DNA of 64,000 nucleotides from Zhengitettix transpicula (GCA_037074705.1 CM073590.1:184234746-184298745); one strand, 5' to 3'; positions 27,953 to 41,920 are shown, counted from the stretch's first letter. A program made the numbers and translations. Notes: a model not told the origin generated them from the sequence alone.

Positions 27953-30900
27953 ATATATATATATATATATATATGCGTCAGTTTTGATCACTACCAAGTT
28001 ATCTTAACAAAGGTTCATAATAAATTGAGCTCCGGCTTACTCAGTCTACAACTCCAAGCCAGTGGACGACTGCACTTCAGACACGACTAGTTATTTCTTT
28101 CCATTTATAAATTCGGAATTAAATTTACGTTCTTGTACCACCACACAGCTGAAGTAATTACATTTATTCTATACTTCAATTTATGGTAAAACATATTAAT
28201 TGTATTGTTTATTGAAATTAGAAAAAATAATCGCCCCGTTAAATAATGAAAATGGAATCTAAAGAATAATAGTGAATAAAAGTCAGACAGTTCCACATAC
28301 GAGGAAACGAATACGACGTTATTACCAAACTATTGGCAGGTGTTAAGGAATATCGAAATTCTAATAGTGAAGAAGTATTTTTTATTAAGATTCTATGCAG
28401 ATGTTTTCTTTGTGTTATGCATAGAATGATTATTTTGTGACTTTGACAATTTATTGGTTATCTCTTTATTGGAGAGGAATATCAATATTCAATTTTAATA
28501 CAGAAGTTTTTAAAACATTACTTATATTATAGATTGCATAATTTGAGCCAAACTAAAGCTATGAATGAAAGAGGAAGGCAGATAAGACAACTGTACACAA
28601 AAAATTGTTCCAAGGACAATAAGCCAAATTTTTTTAAAATTGGTAGACCATAAATGCGTTTCACGTAATTTATCCTTATAAGATTTACAATATATTGAAT
28701 GTCAGTAAAGATTTATTTTTAAGTCATTTGCACGGCATACAATAATGATTCAATACTAGCAGACGACAAGAACGCCTACCTTGACTGTATAAGACATGGT
28801 GGCTGAGTTTTCAATTGGATTCAAATATGGCGGTGCCTGTCTAGTCTATGTTTATATATCTCTTTGGTTATTACAAATGGACATTTCTGCGATACAACAA
28901 TCGAACCAGTCACTATTCTATGGCAAGGCGAAATTCAGAAATTACAACTGTCTGCAAAATTTGCAATAAATATGCAACACCGAAAAAAAGGTGACTTATA
29001 ATAAGTCACTGTGTAAACATTTTTTAATTATTTTGTTTAATCAATTAATTAGTATTTTAATTTGACATTTCCTATGACTCGTCCAAGGTTTAATCGAATA
29101 AAATTTTTATTATTGACGTTTAACCTAAAACTCTTTGCTCATTATTCTTTCAGTGTTAGTCATTACATTTTTTTTTTCGTTTCCTTTGCTTGACTATATT
29201 TTTTCTGTCAGGATTGTAGTAAGTATCCATTATATATTTAGGGTCTAAGTTATTTTCATTATATTAACAGTTATTTTCATAATATATATTAACAATACAA
29301 AAATAATTTGCCTCAACAGCAAGAGCAGCTAGAGAATTTATTTGCTAATCTGAAAGGGGAACTTCGGTAGATTTGAACACGTAGAACAAAATCCATTTCT
29401 TTCTTCCTCGTTGATTTTTATTCCACAGTACCCGATTTTTTTACGTATTAAACCTCATCCGAACATGCACCGCAAAACCTGTTCTTTAAAAAAATAATAA
29501 GAAGAGAAATATGTTATAATGTCAGTAATATACCTCTGACGAATAAAATGACTGTTTCATATAATTATCACATAGCCATAGCTTCATATTTTTCTTCTTT
29601 TAACGACTGCTGTTAGTGATATAAGACCGCTAAAAAACTGACCACTGTAAAAAAAAGATTGTCTCCTTGTCTTGGAAGGACGCAAAAAAAGTTTAATTTT
29701 TCACTGCAAAAGTGTATGCATTGTTTGTAGTTTAATATATCATTTGTATAAAGTTAGCTTTGCATTACTTGTGTTATAAAGCATCCCGAATAAAATATCC
29801 CAAATGATACATTTTTAATAAAACATTTGTAAACTATTAACGTAGTTTTACATTTATGTAGCAAAATAAGTTTTAGTTAAGATTAGATTTGTATATTGTG
29901 ATATTATCTTTGAATATGCTATGTATGAGATCCCCTAGTTGTAACATCCTGCTGTTGATTTCATAAATTTCTCTGGTTGAAACATGTGTTTGATCTGTTG
30001 CTAGGTTTAATAGCTAAAACGTTTGGTTAATAGCAGGCCAATGTGAATCAAGAATACGACCGTTCTCCCCCAGAATCTTTATATATGCACAGTGTTGTTG
30101 ATAATATAAAAACGAATGAAGCTTATATTACGTTAACAATGTGGAACAGGAACAGTTTGTTTAATGATGACGTCTGACATTTTAAAGAAAAATTAATTTA
30201 ATTTCTAACTATCCATTACAGTATTTTCTTTTTACCTTGACAAAAATTGTCATATATGTGCCTTGAGGTTAATTATCATAAGTTTCGTCTTTTGTGTGTG
30301 GTTGAAATTTATATTCCATTTCCAAGGAACCAATTTACTTTAAATTTTAAAGAATATGCATAAGAAATATTGAAAGAGTATATTGCAGTTCACGTAGTTC
30401 TTTTGATCTCTTGTGCCTAATTTTTATTTTTTAGTCACTAGATAAATGTATTTTTTCTAGTACTCTGAATTTTAAAAATTGAAAGCGTATTTATTCGGAA
30501 GTTCGAATGTTATAAAGATAATTTTTGTAATTTTAAAGAAATGATTACTTACTGGCGTTAAACTGACATCAAAACTTGTAATGGACAAGAAGTTAGTTAA
30601 ATTATATATATATACGCAAAATTAATTGCCCATATTTTATTAAGGCACTGCATTTCCTCAATTTGTGTATCTCATCAGATGTACAAAAGCTTTTTGTTAC
30701 TTCCTTACAAAAAACAAAAACTATGATTCCTTAGCCATTTCATGTTATTAATTATAGTTATTGACTTAAACATTGCAGATTAGTCTTCTAAGTGAATCTG
30801 GTATTAAATAGTTGGTTGCACCCATAAATATAAAATTAATATGCATAATTACTTCTGTTGATGGAATGAACTTAAGATTTTTTTAATACTGGATAATATT

Positions 30901-32814
30901 GTTAATTTTGAGACAGTTAGTCAAATAATATGAAAAATACCGATGCAAATAAAATGTAATTAGTTGTAAGGAGGATAAAATTCCTGTCATAATTTCAACT
31001 CGAAGATAACATTTCTATGTTTTTACAACATTCTATACCTTCATATTCTCAGATTAACCCTCTTTTCAAAATAGGTTTATTTAATTTTTATCCACTTGCA
31101 CTCTTCACATAACTGAAAAAATGTTTAAAATTCATGAATAAGTATTTCATTGAAAGAATTGTTTCAACTACTATTTAAATAATTTAATAAATATTGACAA
31201 TTTTTTCATTCAGCAAAAGCAGAATTTAATTTATTTTTGATAAGGCTTGTAAGGCCTTAAAGAAGAGTGTGTAATACTTGTTATGAGTTAGTTACTACTA
31301 CACTTTTGTCACCAATATGGATATTTTAAGAGAAATTAACCATAACCAATTATTAAATAAACTTAAAAACTAAAAACCATTACTGTTATTCTTGCTGGAA
31401 GTATAACTAAATCAGTGGGGGATTAAGATGATAGTCAATTACAAAAGTATATGCATATTCCATTCTGTAATTGTTTACAGAATAATTTGAATTTTCAATT
31501 ATCTAAGAAATAGAGAAAGTCTGAGGTTAAAATTAATATATTATAGTAATCATGTATATCTCAAATTATTGCAATTAAAGTTAGAAGCTATCAGTTTCTT
31601 AGAATATAATGACCCTGCCAACACTTAAGTTTGTTTGTATTATAACATATTAAAATGTGTGTTGATGTTTGAATTAACACCATATTGTTACAGGAAGCTG
31701 AAACAAGAAAATGAAATTTTTTTGGCCAACATGTATTTATCACATTATTTATATGTGAAGCACTTAAATCTTAAATTTACCAGCATAAACCAATTGAAAA
31801 CTCTTGTCATACTTTTCTGCTGTGTTTTATTTGTAAGTTATTTGTTTAAGAAGAATTGAGTAAATCAAGTTTTAAAACACAATGTACAATAAAATGTGTA
31901 ACATAAAATTATTTTATGAAAATAAATTTCTTTTGGATTTTATTCCAATATGTCTTATTATTTTCATTGTGTTGATATTTAAAAGATTTTGTGGGGCAGA
32001 AAAATGTTTATATCTTTCTGTAATTACTGTTAGAGACAAGTGTCTGCAAATGGAATTTGTAATTTATATTTTTATATTGTCTCTTATTATTTCAATGGTA
32101 TTAGAAGATTACTTAATGTCCACAAAATAAACGTTTAGAAGGAAGTATAGCTTAACTGTATTTTTTCTACATTGTTAAATTCTTTGAATGTTATTTTTTG
32201 TATCCAATTTGTATACCTTCCATGCCATAATTTATTTTCAATGAAGAACAAATGCATCTCCATTCTTCCAAGGTAATTATTTGTATTGGCGAGTTTTAAT
32301 GACTGACTAGCCTAATTTTCTTTCATCAATTATCTTCAATTGACTTTTATTGATGTAATTAGTATATTAGTGAAGGAGAAACTACTAGTGTGTGTTATCA
32401 AAATTTAAAAACATTCCGTACATTTTGTGAATTTCTGAAGTTTTAATTTAGTTTGACTCTAAATTGTGATTTTATATATTTTTGTTGTGTATGTCTGTAT
32501 TGGGGTTGGGGAAATCAATTCCGGTGTGAAACAACCTATTAGTTCATGTATTTCTATGATTTGTAACTTTAATTTTCCATAAATTATACATACATGTAAT
32601 ATTTTGCCTGTCATCCTTACTTTTGTTTAACACATGTACATTACTTAGGTGCTGGTTTCAGTAGTTGTACATTGTTACTTGTATTGTTCTGATATATATA
32701 ATTTAGAAATACTTCTAAAAATTTTCAGATTACTATCAAAGAAACTTTCAATTTTCACTACATTATTATTCATTATATGCTTCTTTTGTCTAAATTGTTA
32801 AATGTTTGTTACAG
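27953..32814. other. No gene seen
   Basis: AT-rich DNA between LTR B and the first + strand finger exon. Weak open frames at 31635-32130 are rich in Phe, Ile, Leu and Lys, as expected of AT-rich noise. A copy of the TTTATATATCTCTTTG motif is at 28851-28866. No BTB-domain exon was seen. Confidence 0.5.
28851..28870 (+). repeat. TTTATATATCTCTTTG motif, copy 2
   Basis: TTTATATATCTCTTTGGTTA, preceded by AGTCTATG. A GGCGG run lies about 20 bases upstream, as it does in the complement of the 48.3 kb copy. Confidence 0.6.
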
Positions 32815-33095
32815 ATTTCACCTCAGGAGAAATTAATGTGCAAGGGGATTCAGAACAGTTATCTGGAAATATAACTGCTAAATTTCGCTTTTATCAACTG
32901 CCTGGATCATATGAGTGCAATCAGTGTGGTAATTTATATCGTTGGTATGGAAATTTGAGACAACATCAGAATTTTGAATGTGGAAAGGAACCAAGGTTTT
33001 CTTGTCCAATATGCAATAAACAATTTAAACAAAAAAGCAATATGAAAACTCACATAAAAAATGTGCATAGAAAAATTCCCTCAGAATTTGTTTGA
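32815..33095 (+). CDS. lola-type zinc-finger terminal exon 1 (plus strand)
   Basis: Acceptor TTACAG precedes 32815. Two bases plus 93 codons end in TGA. An acidic and polar lead of about 30 residues is followed by a C2HC finger (CNQCGNLYRWYGNLRQHQ with Cys in ECGK) and a C2H2 finger (CPICNKQFKQKSNMKTHIKN then VH). The CGKEPRF linker and the finger pair are the lola terminal-exon signature. In the protein family such ends give DNA-binding specificity to a shared BTB N terminus. The second finger here is the most divergent of the + strand set. It is intact, and its 5' partner exons are not in the window. Confidence 0.78.
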
Positions 33096-33187
33096 AGCAG
33101 CCTATTGTGTGCAGATAAAAATTTATGACTTTATAAGTTTGGATGAAAATGATCCCTTTTTTATATTTAATAATTCCATTTAACAGG

Positions 33188-33193
33188 AATAAA
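33188..33193 (+). terminator. Poly(A) signal after finger exon 1
   Basis: AATAAA lies 93 bases after the stop. A run of overlapping AATAAA copies follows near 33358. Confidence 0.5.
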
Positions 33194-33395
33194 CTTTTAT
33201 CTATTTTTATAACAATCAATAACTCCAATTTTTATAAAAAATTAAATGATATTTATAATATTTTTTGTTGTTTGTATGAAATACCATACACATACAAATA
33301 GTTAAGAAGTCATTTTGTATATGTTCAATTCTTTGAGGATTGTGGAACATATGTTATAATAAATAAATAAATTATAAATGTAGTATGCTGAATGT

Positions 33396-34231
33396 CATTC
33401 ATTGTGTTAACCAAGAATTGTGCTTTTGCTGACATTATAATTATTCAGTTTGAACTTGTATTCATATATGTATAATTTTGAACATTAATAGTTAAAACCA
33501 TGTTAGTTTTCCACAAAGTTTTACTTAAAATGTCTGATTGGATGTAATTTAATAGATATTTATTATAATCATGATACCTTTAATTTTCTTGTGAAGATGG
33601 TGGTAGTCAGTTAATGCCAGTTTATGAATATTAATAATATGTGGAATAAATAGCTTTGTTTCCATATCTGATGAAGTCAGTAGGTTTGTTTCTGTCAGCC
33701 GTATATAGTTTGTTATTATATATAGAGAGAAATACTTTATTTTAATCTATTTTTTCTATATTTCTCTAGATGTAGTACATACCTAAAAACCAGTCTGATA
33801 ACTAAAATGGTTTACATTTAGAATTGTCCTCTTTTTATCATAAAACTTTGATGAAGATCGGTTTTATTGTTGTTGCCAGTATTTGCAGAATTTTTAAACA
33901 ATCATTGACTGACAAATTTCTGGGATGGATATATTGTTCAAAGTTATATGAATTAAATTATGATTGTTTCAACAAATTAAAATTCGCCTTTAGAATAAGG
34001 ACTTGCTACTGAATTACAAAATTTAATTAAATTACACTACAAATTGTATCTGATGGCTTAGATAATGTTGGATTTGTCTTCCTACATATAATATTCATAC
34101 AATAATCATTTTTATTTTTCATTCTATGTGGGTAATTACTGATTTTAGTTTTTGATTGACAATACAAATTAAAAGTAGTAGAATATTTTGAAATGAAAAT
34201 GAAAAATTTACATCTTTTGAAAATTAATAAT
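33396..34231. other. No gene seen
   Basis: AT-rich spacer between finger exons. Nothing recognisable was found before the MITE at 34232. Confidence 0.5.
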
Positions 34232-34661
34232 GAGAAAATAGCCTGATACAGAAAAGAAGTGGTGATATAAATACCACACACAGTTCTGGAAACCTTATTC
34301 TTTTCTTCAGGTGCTAAGTAAACTAAAAAACACGAGCTTAGAGAAACACAATTCAGTTGTGTTGCTCTATGCTCTTTTTTAGTCGTCTTAGCACCTACAA
34401 AGGAAATCCAGGTGGCAGAAGGTGCAAAGGGAGACCACGAAAATGATGGTTAGACGATGTGGTGGACGACTTATGAAGGATGGATGTTAGAAGATGAAGG
34501 AAACAAGCAGAGGACCGGCAAGATTGAGCTATGATCATTAGAGAGGCCAAGGTCCTACGTGGACTGTAACGCCCAAGTAGTAGTAGTAGAAGAAAGGACC
34601 AAGGTTTCCAGAAATATGTGGTATTTATATCATCACTTTTGTCTATTTGGCTACTTTTCTC
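34232..34661. repeat. Family 1 foldback MITE with internal insertion
   Basis: Left end GAGAAAATAGCC and right end GGCTACTTTTCTC are inverted copies. The left arm has GTGATATAAATACCACACAC and the right arm GTGGTATTTATATCATCACT. A LINE tail separates GCACCT from GAAGAAAGG, which are contiguous in other copies. Confidence 0.75.
34397..34590 (+). pseudogene. RTE/BovB-like LINE 3' tail inside the MITE
   Basis: In one + frame, with TGA codons, it reads GNPGGRRCKGRPRK, WLDDVVDDL, RKQAEDRQD and IIREAKVLRGL. I recognise this as the C-terminal end of an RTE-type or similar LINE ORF2. It ends in a short AGT-repeat run (GTAGTAGTAGTAG), a typical microsatellite tail. Confidence 0.65.
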
Positions 34662-35038
34662 ATTCTCAAACGAAGTAAGAGAGTTTCCTAAAAACCAGTC
34701 TGATAACTAATGACTAAAGAACAGATAATGTGCCACTCCTGATTGACACTTGTCAATGTAATTTATTTCTACATTTATATGTTATGATTGTCTCAGTTAA
34801 ATTTTCATGACTGAAAAATATTGATCTTGAAATTTTATCGTGTAGTAGATTTTTTATATTAAATTGAGCATCTATTAAATAATTTTAAAATTTATATTTA
34901 GCGAATAGGCATTCTAATGAACTATTGTGAGCAATGTCATTTATCAGTTCTCATGCAGATTGATAAGTAGAGAAAATGTCATCTTAATTAGTTTAATTAT
35001 TTATTTCATGACTGTCTCTTGCATATTTATTATTTCAG
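34662..35038. other. No gene seen
   Basis: AT-rich spacer leading to the acceptor of finger exon 2. Confidence 0.5.
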
Positions 35039-35241
35039 CAACATCAACTAGCTATGTCCAAAGCAGTGATCGCTTTTTCTGTAATATATGCCAAAGAAGT
35101 TATCGATGGCGGCGAGGACTAGTTCAGCACTTAAAATTTGAATGTGGCAAACAACCCCAATTTCATTGTGCATATTGCCCTTATCAAACTAAACAAAAAT
35201 CACCTATGATGAGACATATCAGAAAGATTCATCAACTGTAA
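35039..35241 (+). CDS. lola-type zinc-finger terminal exon 2 (plus strand)
   Basis: Acceptor TATTTCAG precedes 35039. Two bases plus 67 codons end in TAA. A short Ser-rich lead is followed by a C2HC finger (CNICQRSYRWRRGLVQHLK, Cys in ECGK) and a C2H2 finger (CAYCPYQTKQKSPMMRHIRK then IH). The lead is shorter than in exon 1. The block KQKSP-M-HIRK is shared with exons 3 and 4, which suggests tandem exon duplication. Intact. Confidence 0.8.
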
Positions 35242-35353
35242 ATTTTGCAAATAGTGTGTGTGTAGATAATTTTTTTCAAATTGTATTTATTGTTTTCAGT
35301 TATTCTACATTTGGCACATGTGAAATATGTTTCTGTAAATTTGGCAAATTCAT

Positions 35354-35359
35354 AATAAA
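35354..35359 (+). terminator. Poly(A) signal after finger exon 2
   Basis: AATAAA lies 113 bases after the stop. Confidence 0.5.
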
Positions 35360-36342
35360 TTTCAAATTTGTATGCTGCATCTGAAGTAATTGACTGGGTA
35401 TATTGTTAACACCAAGTAATATGGCTAGGTTGTAATAGGTTATATCAGTATCGACAATGTCATGTTTATTTGATCATATCTCATTACATGAATATCTGGA
35501 AAGTAATTGATATAAAATTCACATATTTCAGAGCAAGATAAAAAGAACTTAATACTTTTATATTTGATATATTCTTACTCAATTGAAAAAGTATTCTTTG
35601 GTTTCATTATTATTGATTATTCTTTTCAAAATAAACATGTATTAACTGTTATAATATTCTACCAGTTTAAATAAAATGGTAAATTTTATATAGGATAGCA
35701 ATAGAATGTAGCCATTTCTTTTTAACGGACCAGTTTGCTCATATGATTATTCAGCTCCTTATGCACAGCAGCAGTTCATGTCTGTATTTTGAAAACGATA
35801 CGCTCAATATGTTTCTTGTAGAATGCACAATATTTCTGCATTAAGTATAATTGTAATCAAATAACATAAGGACAATAAAATTTCCATAAAGCAGTTATAT
35901 ATTGTAATACATGTTCAAAACAACCAAATTATGTGTTTTCTAACAAAGAAGCAATTTAAAATTTCAATTTCTAATAGTATATTCTACATTGGCCAGACCA
36001 AATGCATCTCCTTAAACACAGCCAACATTCAAACTCTCAAAAACACAATTTCCTATAGCTGCTCATTCCCTGGAACCACAACACCAACAGTTTTGTCCTA
36101 TGTTTCATACTAACCCTCCTTAAAGACCTACTTCTTGATTAACGATTTGGCAGGGTCTGAACTCCATCTGTGGGAACTCTCCACACATGTTCTTCAGTCC
36201 ATGTAAAGCCCTGGAATTATCCTCTAAATAGTGCCTTCCCTAGTGGCCACCCTTATTTTCATATGAATATTGATGTGTGTGTGTATTCTTGCATATGTAT
36301 GTGTTTCCAGTACATATCAAAATCTTTCCTTTACCATGACCT

Positions 36343-36592
36343 TCACTTGAGAGAGAAAGTTAGTGGCCTGATGCTATTTCTTACGGATAACAGATAGGCA
36401 CACAGTAGTCAAACCACAATGACTGGCCAGCACATTCTTCCTCTTGATGAAAGCCAATGTATTGAATGCATCTTTCTTCTCCGGAGCAAGGAGGCTAGCA
36501 TCTAAAATCTGAAAAACTTCCTTGTGTGAAGCAACGTCGACCTTCAATTTAAGGTAAGCCACCCCCTTTCTCTGTTTCCTTTCCATACAAAT
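36343..36592 (-). repeat. Family 2 MITE, diverged
   Basis: Its complement starts TGTATGGAAAGGAAACAGAG, then GTGGCTTACCTTAAATTGAA, matching family 2 arms. The other end (GGCCACTAACTTTCTCTCTC in complement) is a weaker partner. Confidence 0.55.
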
Positions 36593-36610
36593 TATTTTGA
36601 CAATGCCGCA

Positions 36611-36647
<37 letters not shown>

Positions 36648-36668
36648 CACATCATAATTCTCCTAATG

Positions 36669-36707
<39 letters not shown>

Positions 36708-37127
36708 TGTTACATTGTCAACATAATTGATATGGACAGGGGACAAGACAGAAAATAGGTGGCTTAACTGATGTTGACCGGTCTCGCCATACCAGACATG
36801 AAATGTTTCTCATTTTTTCACTAATAGCCTCAGTCTGCATCCGATAGTAGTGCACAGCTGTGTGATATTGGCCATCATGAAGAGTAATAAAGCAAGATGT
36901 TACTATAAGTATTTGGTGTTTTTGGGTATTGTAGAAATTTTTATAAAATATGTAAATACTCAGATAAATAACAGAATTATTAAAAATAGCCTTGGGTAGT
37001 AGGTAGATTTAATCAGTAAGTGACATTAGGAGAATTATGATGGGTTTAAATTAGATAAAGGATAAAAATGTATTCTGAACTCAAAAGAACTGTATGAAGC
37101 GAATTTTGTAAATAATATTGAACAAGT

Positions 37128-37159
<32 letters not shown>

Positions 37160-38807
37160 AATATGAATACACCTCCTAAAGAAGTTAACAGCCCCATAAA
37201 ACTCTCCAATCATGAACTACAATTTTTCTACTCATTAAGGTAAGTCTCCATCTCTTTCCTATCCATTTAACTCATTTGTCACTATATAATTTGCATGTGT
37301 ATTTATGTTTTTTATCAATAGCTGTTTTAACCAATTTTGAATACTTGAGTGTGAATGTTACCATGAGAAAGTGGCTCCATTCCAAATGTCAGTATGTTTC
37401 ACATTCATTTTTTAATTGTTATTAACAGTTTTGCTACAGAATTTGCTTGTAAGAAAACCAAATGTAAATCTCTGACACCGCTGGGATAAAATAAACCTTT
37501 AGCTCATAAAGCATACATACCACAACAACTTCTAAAGAGCTAGGAATTGATATAGGTGTAATAAATTTACCTTTTGCAGTTTTCAAACCATGAATATATC
37601 TCTAACATTAATTTATCAAATTATACCATAAGCAGTTCCCAATAACAATCGTCTTATTATTTGTTTTTAAAAATTTTTATCACTTCAGGCATAACTTTGG
37701 GGTTACATTCTCAACTTTGAGAGTGATGATTGTATGTATGACCAAGGGTTAAGTTTTCTCTTTATTTAAACAATCAATACTCTTTTTCTATGAGCAATAT
37801 TGCTGCCTGACACTGTTACATTAATATTGACACTCCAGTGTCATCATTTGAGAATTAAGAAGATAACATTTTCTTGCAAGTTTCTAGTTTATTCCCTAAT
37901 GTAGTAACCAGTTCTCATCAAAGTTAAATTATGATCTTTTTATTATCCTTGTTATTTATGATCTTTTTATTATCCTTGTTATTTATGATAAAAATTACTT
38001 TTGATGTTAGGAAAATGGAAAAATAATGTATGGTTTTCACCTAACTTGGAATAATTCTGCATGTAGGTAACTAAAAAGAGAGAACAAAATTTAGTGCCAA
38101 TAGATCCTTATTTGCTTTTAACTTTACAAGGTGGTGTATCAGAAAAGTGAGAATGAATAGACAGGGATAGAAAAATCTTAAAACTACTGGAATCTTTTAA
38201 TTTACTTTTATAAGTTTAAGTCTGAGATGAAATAAATCAATTCTTCTGTTATTGAAGTGAGACTTATTGAAATGAGTTCTGCCTCAGAAAGCTTTTATAT
38301 TTCAGGAATATTTTATTTAGCCATTCTGAAAAGGCCAATTTACAAATACATATGTTAGATGTACTTAACATAGGTTTTAATTGTGTTCTAAGATTCTAAT
38401 TTTGTTATTATTTTACACTGGAGAGTAATGGATTATCGTAAATCTGACTTATGAAGCTGTTATTTAAACATAGCAGAATTTATTATCCTAGTTGTATATA
38501 TCATGAATTTTAAATAGTGCCACATACCTGTCTGAACTTAATTTCAGATTTTTTTTTTCAATTATGTTTCATAGTCAATTTGTGCTGGAATAAATGATCT
38601 GTTATTGATGCTTTACTTTTCTTGGTACTACTTTCTGAAGACCCTGTTATATCTTCTGCATATGTCATAATTTCCTGTCTTCAGTATATTCATAGGTATT
38701 TTCTTTAAATAATTTGTTTATTCCAATTTAACATCAATTGAAATCTTCTCATTCATAATTTATTGATTCTTCAATCTTTCTCTATGTTTTGACAAATAGA
38801 TACTTAA

Positions 38808-38997
38808 GAAGCCAATAAAAGGACAAAATTAAGTGATAAAATAAATGTCACACAACTTTTATGCAGACATTGTTGCTTTCATCAGATCTCATTCCTAAAG
38901 AATTAAGATTTTTGTACCTGACAAATTCAACAAGGTTTGCAGAAAGATTTGTGGTATTTCTTTTATCACTTAATTTTGTCTGTTTATTGGCTACTTC
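38808..38997. repeat. Foldback MITE, family 1
   Basis: GAAGCCAATAAAAGGACAAA with AATTAAGTGATAAAA pairs with TTTTATCACTTAATTTTGTC and TTATTGGCTACTTC. Confidence 0.75.
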
Positions 38998-40103
38998 ATC
39001 ATGTATTTATTAATTTTATATAATTCAGACATTTTTATATTTTATTTCTCAATATTCTATCAGTTTTTATTCTTCAGCTTCTTAGTATACATTTTAGTAT
39101 GGCTAAATTATTTTCAGTTTTGAGTGTGTATTGTATTTGGATCTCCATCTAGGCTCAACTAAGATACAATGCATTTCATATCGTACAATACTACTGGGTT
39201 TCATACATATATTTTTTCTGCTTTTCTTTCCTTTTTTACATCTTTTAACCTGGTTTCAATCTCTCAAATTCTTTAATTTCCCCAGGTTATTCAATTCTTA
39301 CTTGAACAATGTAAGTTCTAGATGTTTTCTTGTGAAGCAATCCCTACCCCAACATCTGAAAAATGTAGTATTTTCATAACAATGGATCTTTAATGTAGTG
39401 GGTACTCATTGCTTAACAAAACTTTCAAAAAACCAAATTCTATGATTAAAATATATACTTAAATAAAAATACATCCACCGGGCAATGCTGACACAACAAG
39501 AAGAGGACCTGGGTTTGTTTATTTGTTTGTGCTACAAACTGTTCTGGGTGCTTATGAAACTAAATTGCAAATGAAAAAGAAACTTTGACACAAAGAACTG
39601 ACAAGGAAAAATATTATTTCATTAATAGACATTAAGGGGTTGGAATTATTAGTCTGAAGAAGTATTAGAAACATTTCCTGTGAACACAAAACAGCTTAGA
39701 AGTAGGATCAAAGACTGTGTATGTAAATATGCTTTCTCTCAGCTATATTCTTAGTTTATATTTTGTTTATTACTTTCCTATTGAACTTTCTTTTCTCAGA
39801 AAACATTTATTTGTATATGATATATGCCCACTGAATGGGCTCTATCAACTGCAACCAATAATAAATTAATTTATATCAATAGATTGTATCATTGTCTAGA
39901 ATAAATGGCTGTCTTAAGTAAAGTCTGTTGCAACTTAATAGATAGCATATTTTAAATCTGAATATATGACCAATACATATCATATATGATATTAATACAT
40001 AATTAGAATACATTTACAATATTGTAAAACTGCATTTTAAAATGAAGTCTGACAGAATTTCAGATTGTCACTTATTATAGAAATATTTATTTTAATTTTA
40101 CAG

Positions 40104-40309
40104 GTCGGAACTGCAGTAGTCTGCCAGGTTACCACATGTGTGAAAATTGCAACCGAGTTTACCGCTGGAGACAAGGTCTACTACAGCACAAAAGATTTGA
40201 ATGTGGCAAAGAACCACAGTTTGCTTGTCCATATTGTCCCCACAGAACAAAACAAAAATCACCAATGAAAACACACATAAGAAATAAACATTTAATGACT
40301 TTCCCATAA
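40104..40309 (+). CDS. lola-type zinc-finger terminal exon 3 (plus strand)
   Basis: Acceptor TTTTACAG precedes 40104. Two bases plus 68 codons end in TAA. A short lead RNCSSLPGYH is followed by a C2HC finger (CENCNRVYRWRQGLLQHKR, Cys in ECGK) and a C2H2 finger (CPYCPHRTKQKSPMKTHIRN then KH), ending LMTFP. It is very close to exon 4 across both fingers. It is the canonical lola-like exon type. Intact. Its short lead means that almost all of it is DNA-binding module. Confidence 0.82.
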
Positions 40310-40402
40310 TATCAAATTATTGCATTTACATATGAGACTCTCCCACTGCCAAATTTGAAATATAATTTTATTTATTTTGTAAAACAAAAAATATTTTAAA
40401 TC

Positions 40403-40408
40403 AATAAA
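40403..40408 (+). terminator. Poly(A) signal after finger exon 3
   Basis: AATAAA lies 94 bases after the stop. Confidence 0.5.
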
Positions 40409-41920
40409 AACTTTATTGATTTATAATGATGGGTATAATGATGATTTCTATTTTCTGACATGTTTATTGTGTGTAACTTGAAGCAAAGGCTAAATTTTAA
40501 AAAAAATTGTGACCCTTAACAAACATTACGTATGGTTTAATATTCCTACAAAATGTATATATTTAGTACTTAAAATAAAATACATATTCAACTAAGATGT
40601 TTGTTTTGTTTCATATTAATTTTTGGGGAAAAAACTTATTTTAAAGAAAACTACATTATAGATTTAATGAAACATTCATATTGAAAGTCATTTGATTCAT
40701 TTTAACATTTGCCCATTTTATTAAAACTTTATTTGAATGCATCAATTGTTACATTGCAAGAGCATAAAGGTATCTGATAGTTTGTTAATTGGTCATCATT
40801 TATAATCCAAAATTTAGTGGAAATCTTAAAAACTAAAAGAGAATAATAGATATTAGAAATTACATATGAAGATCGTTTTCAACTGTCTTCTTCAAATAAA
40901 TTAAAAAACTACAGTAAAATTTGATTCCAAAAAAAATTGTGCAGAACTTAGAATTAGCATAACATTAGTAATATTAAAATACGTTTGACATAATCAGAGG
41001 AAGACAATGTTTAATTATTTTAGACATTTATTTGTATGTGTGACCCCATATTTATATGGTCATCATACGGGAACAATATCCTGACAGTTTTTTTTAACAG
41101 AATTCAGTTTCTTCATGTAGTTAATTCATTCATCTGAATTGCTGTGCATCCTATTCAGGTTTATGTGATTATCAGTAAAGTACTTTTAGAAAATCATGGT
41201 ATTTTGTAGTGTTATTCTTTAAACTACACACATAAAATGTTTATATACTATTGATTTTGATTGTATAAAAATTCCATGAATATAAAGAATTTTAAAATCA
41301 ATTGTGTTATTTTAATTTGTTTCATCATTACAACTAACAATGCCACCAGAATGGTTTTCGGATGCATAGTTTATAAATTCAAAATATTAGGAAAAAAATG
41401 GAACATGGAATTATAATTTTACACTTGGTCCCAAGACTGTCAATAGGATCTAATACCAAAGTATTAAATTTCCTCTCCTATCTGAGCGACTGTCCACATA
41501 TTTTCCTCATCCTACCAATGCTACAGCATAGTCAATAAGTGGAATAACCCCTCTCAGTGCACTTAAAAAAAATATTGTATACAAATTTCAATGTAGCCAA
41601 TTCAAGAATTTCTTGTGTCTTAAGGATAACTTTCACTTTAATTGTCAATCAGACTATAGACAAATTTAGATCCGTTTCAATTAATACTTCCAGTAGATGT
41701 TATGAATGAACTACTCCTGAAAGCATGTTGAGCTTGGTATTGCATCTTTATATAATCTGGGTAGTCTGTTTCTTAATGAAATAAAGAAATAGATTACCTA
41801 AAGATTATATAAATTATTATTTCTGTGTTATAATATTTGAATGTTATGTAACAGATTATCAATCAAAATTCCTAAATGTTACATTGTCTTAATTTTGCCT
41901 GTTTTGTGTTTGATTTTCAG
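40409..41920. other. No gene seen
   Basis: AT-rich spacer between the two most similar finger exons. I see no coding exon or named repeat. Confidence 0.5.

Larger units (their letters stand above)
35360..40103. other. No gene seen; MITEs and TA runs
   Basis: AT-rich interval between finger exons 2 and 3. It holds MITE copies (36343-36592, 38808-38997), a diverged family 2-like stretch at about 36720-37270, and TA runs at 36614-36644, 36671-36702 and 37140-37158. No additional finger exon was found on either strand. Confidence 0.5.

Noticed and set aside
31635..32130. Two open frames of 74 and 82 residues with hydrophobic stretches
   Set aside because: Phe/Ile/Leu/Lys bias is what AT-rich noise gives. 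There are no splice context, motif or homology cues.
35931..36113. YIGQTK string suggesting another Penelope-like endonuclease
   Set aside because: Only the six-residue string matches; the flanks do not continue the domain, so it was not called.
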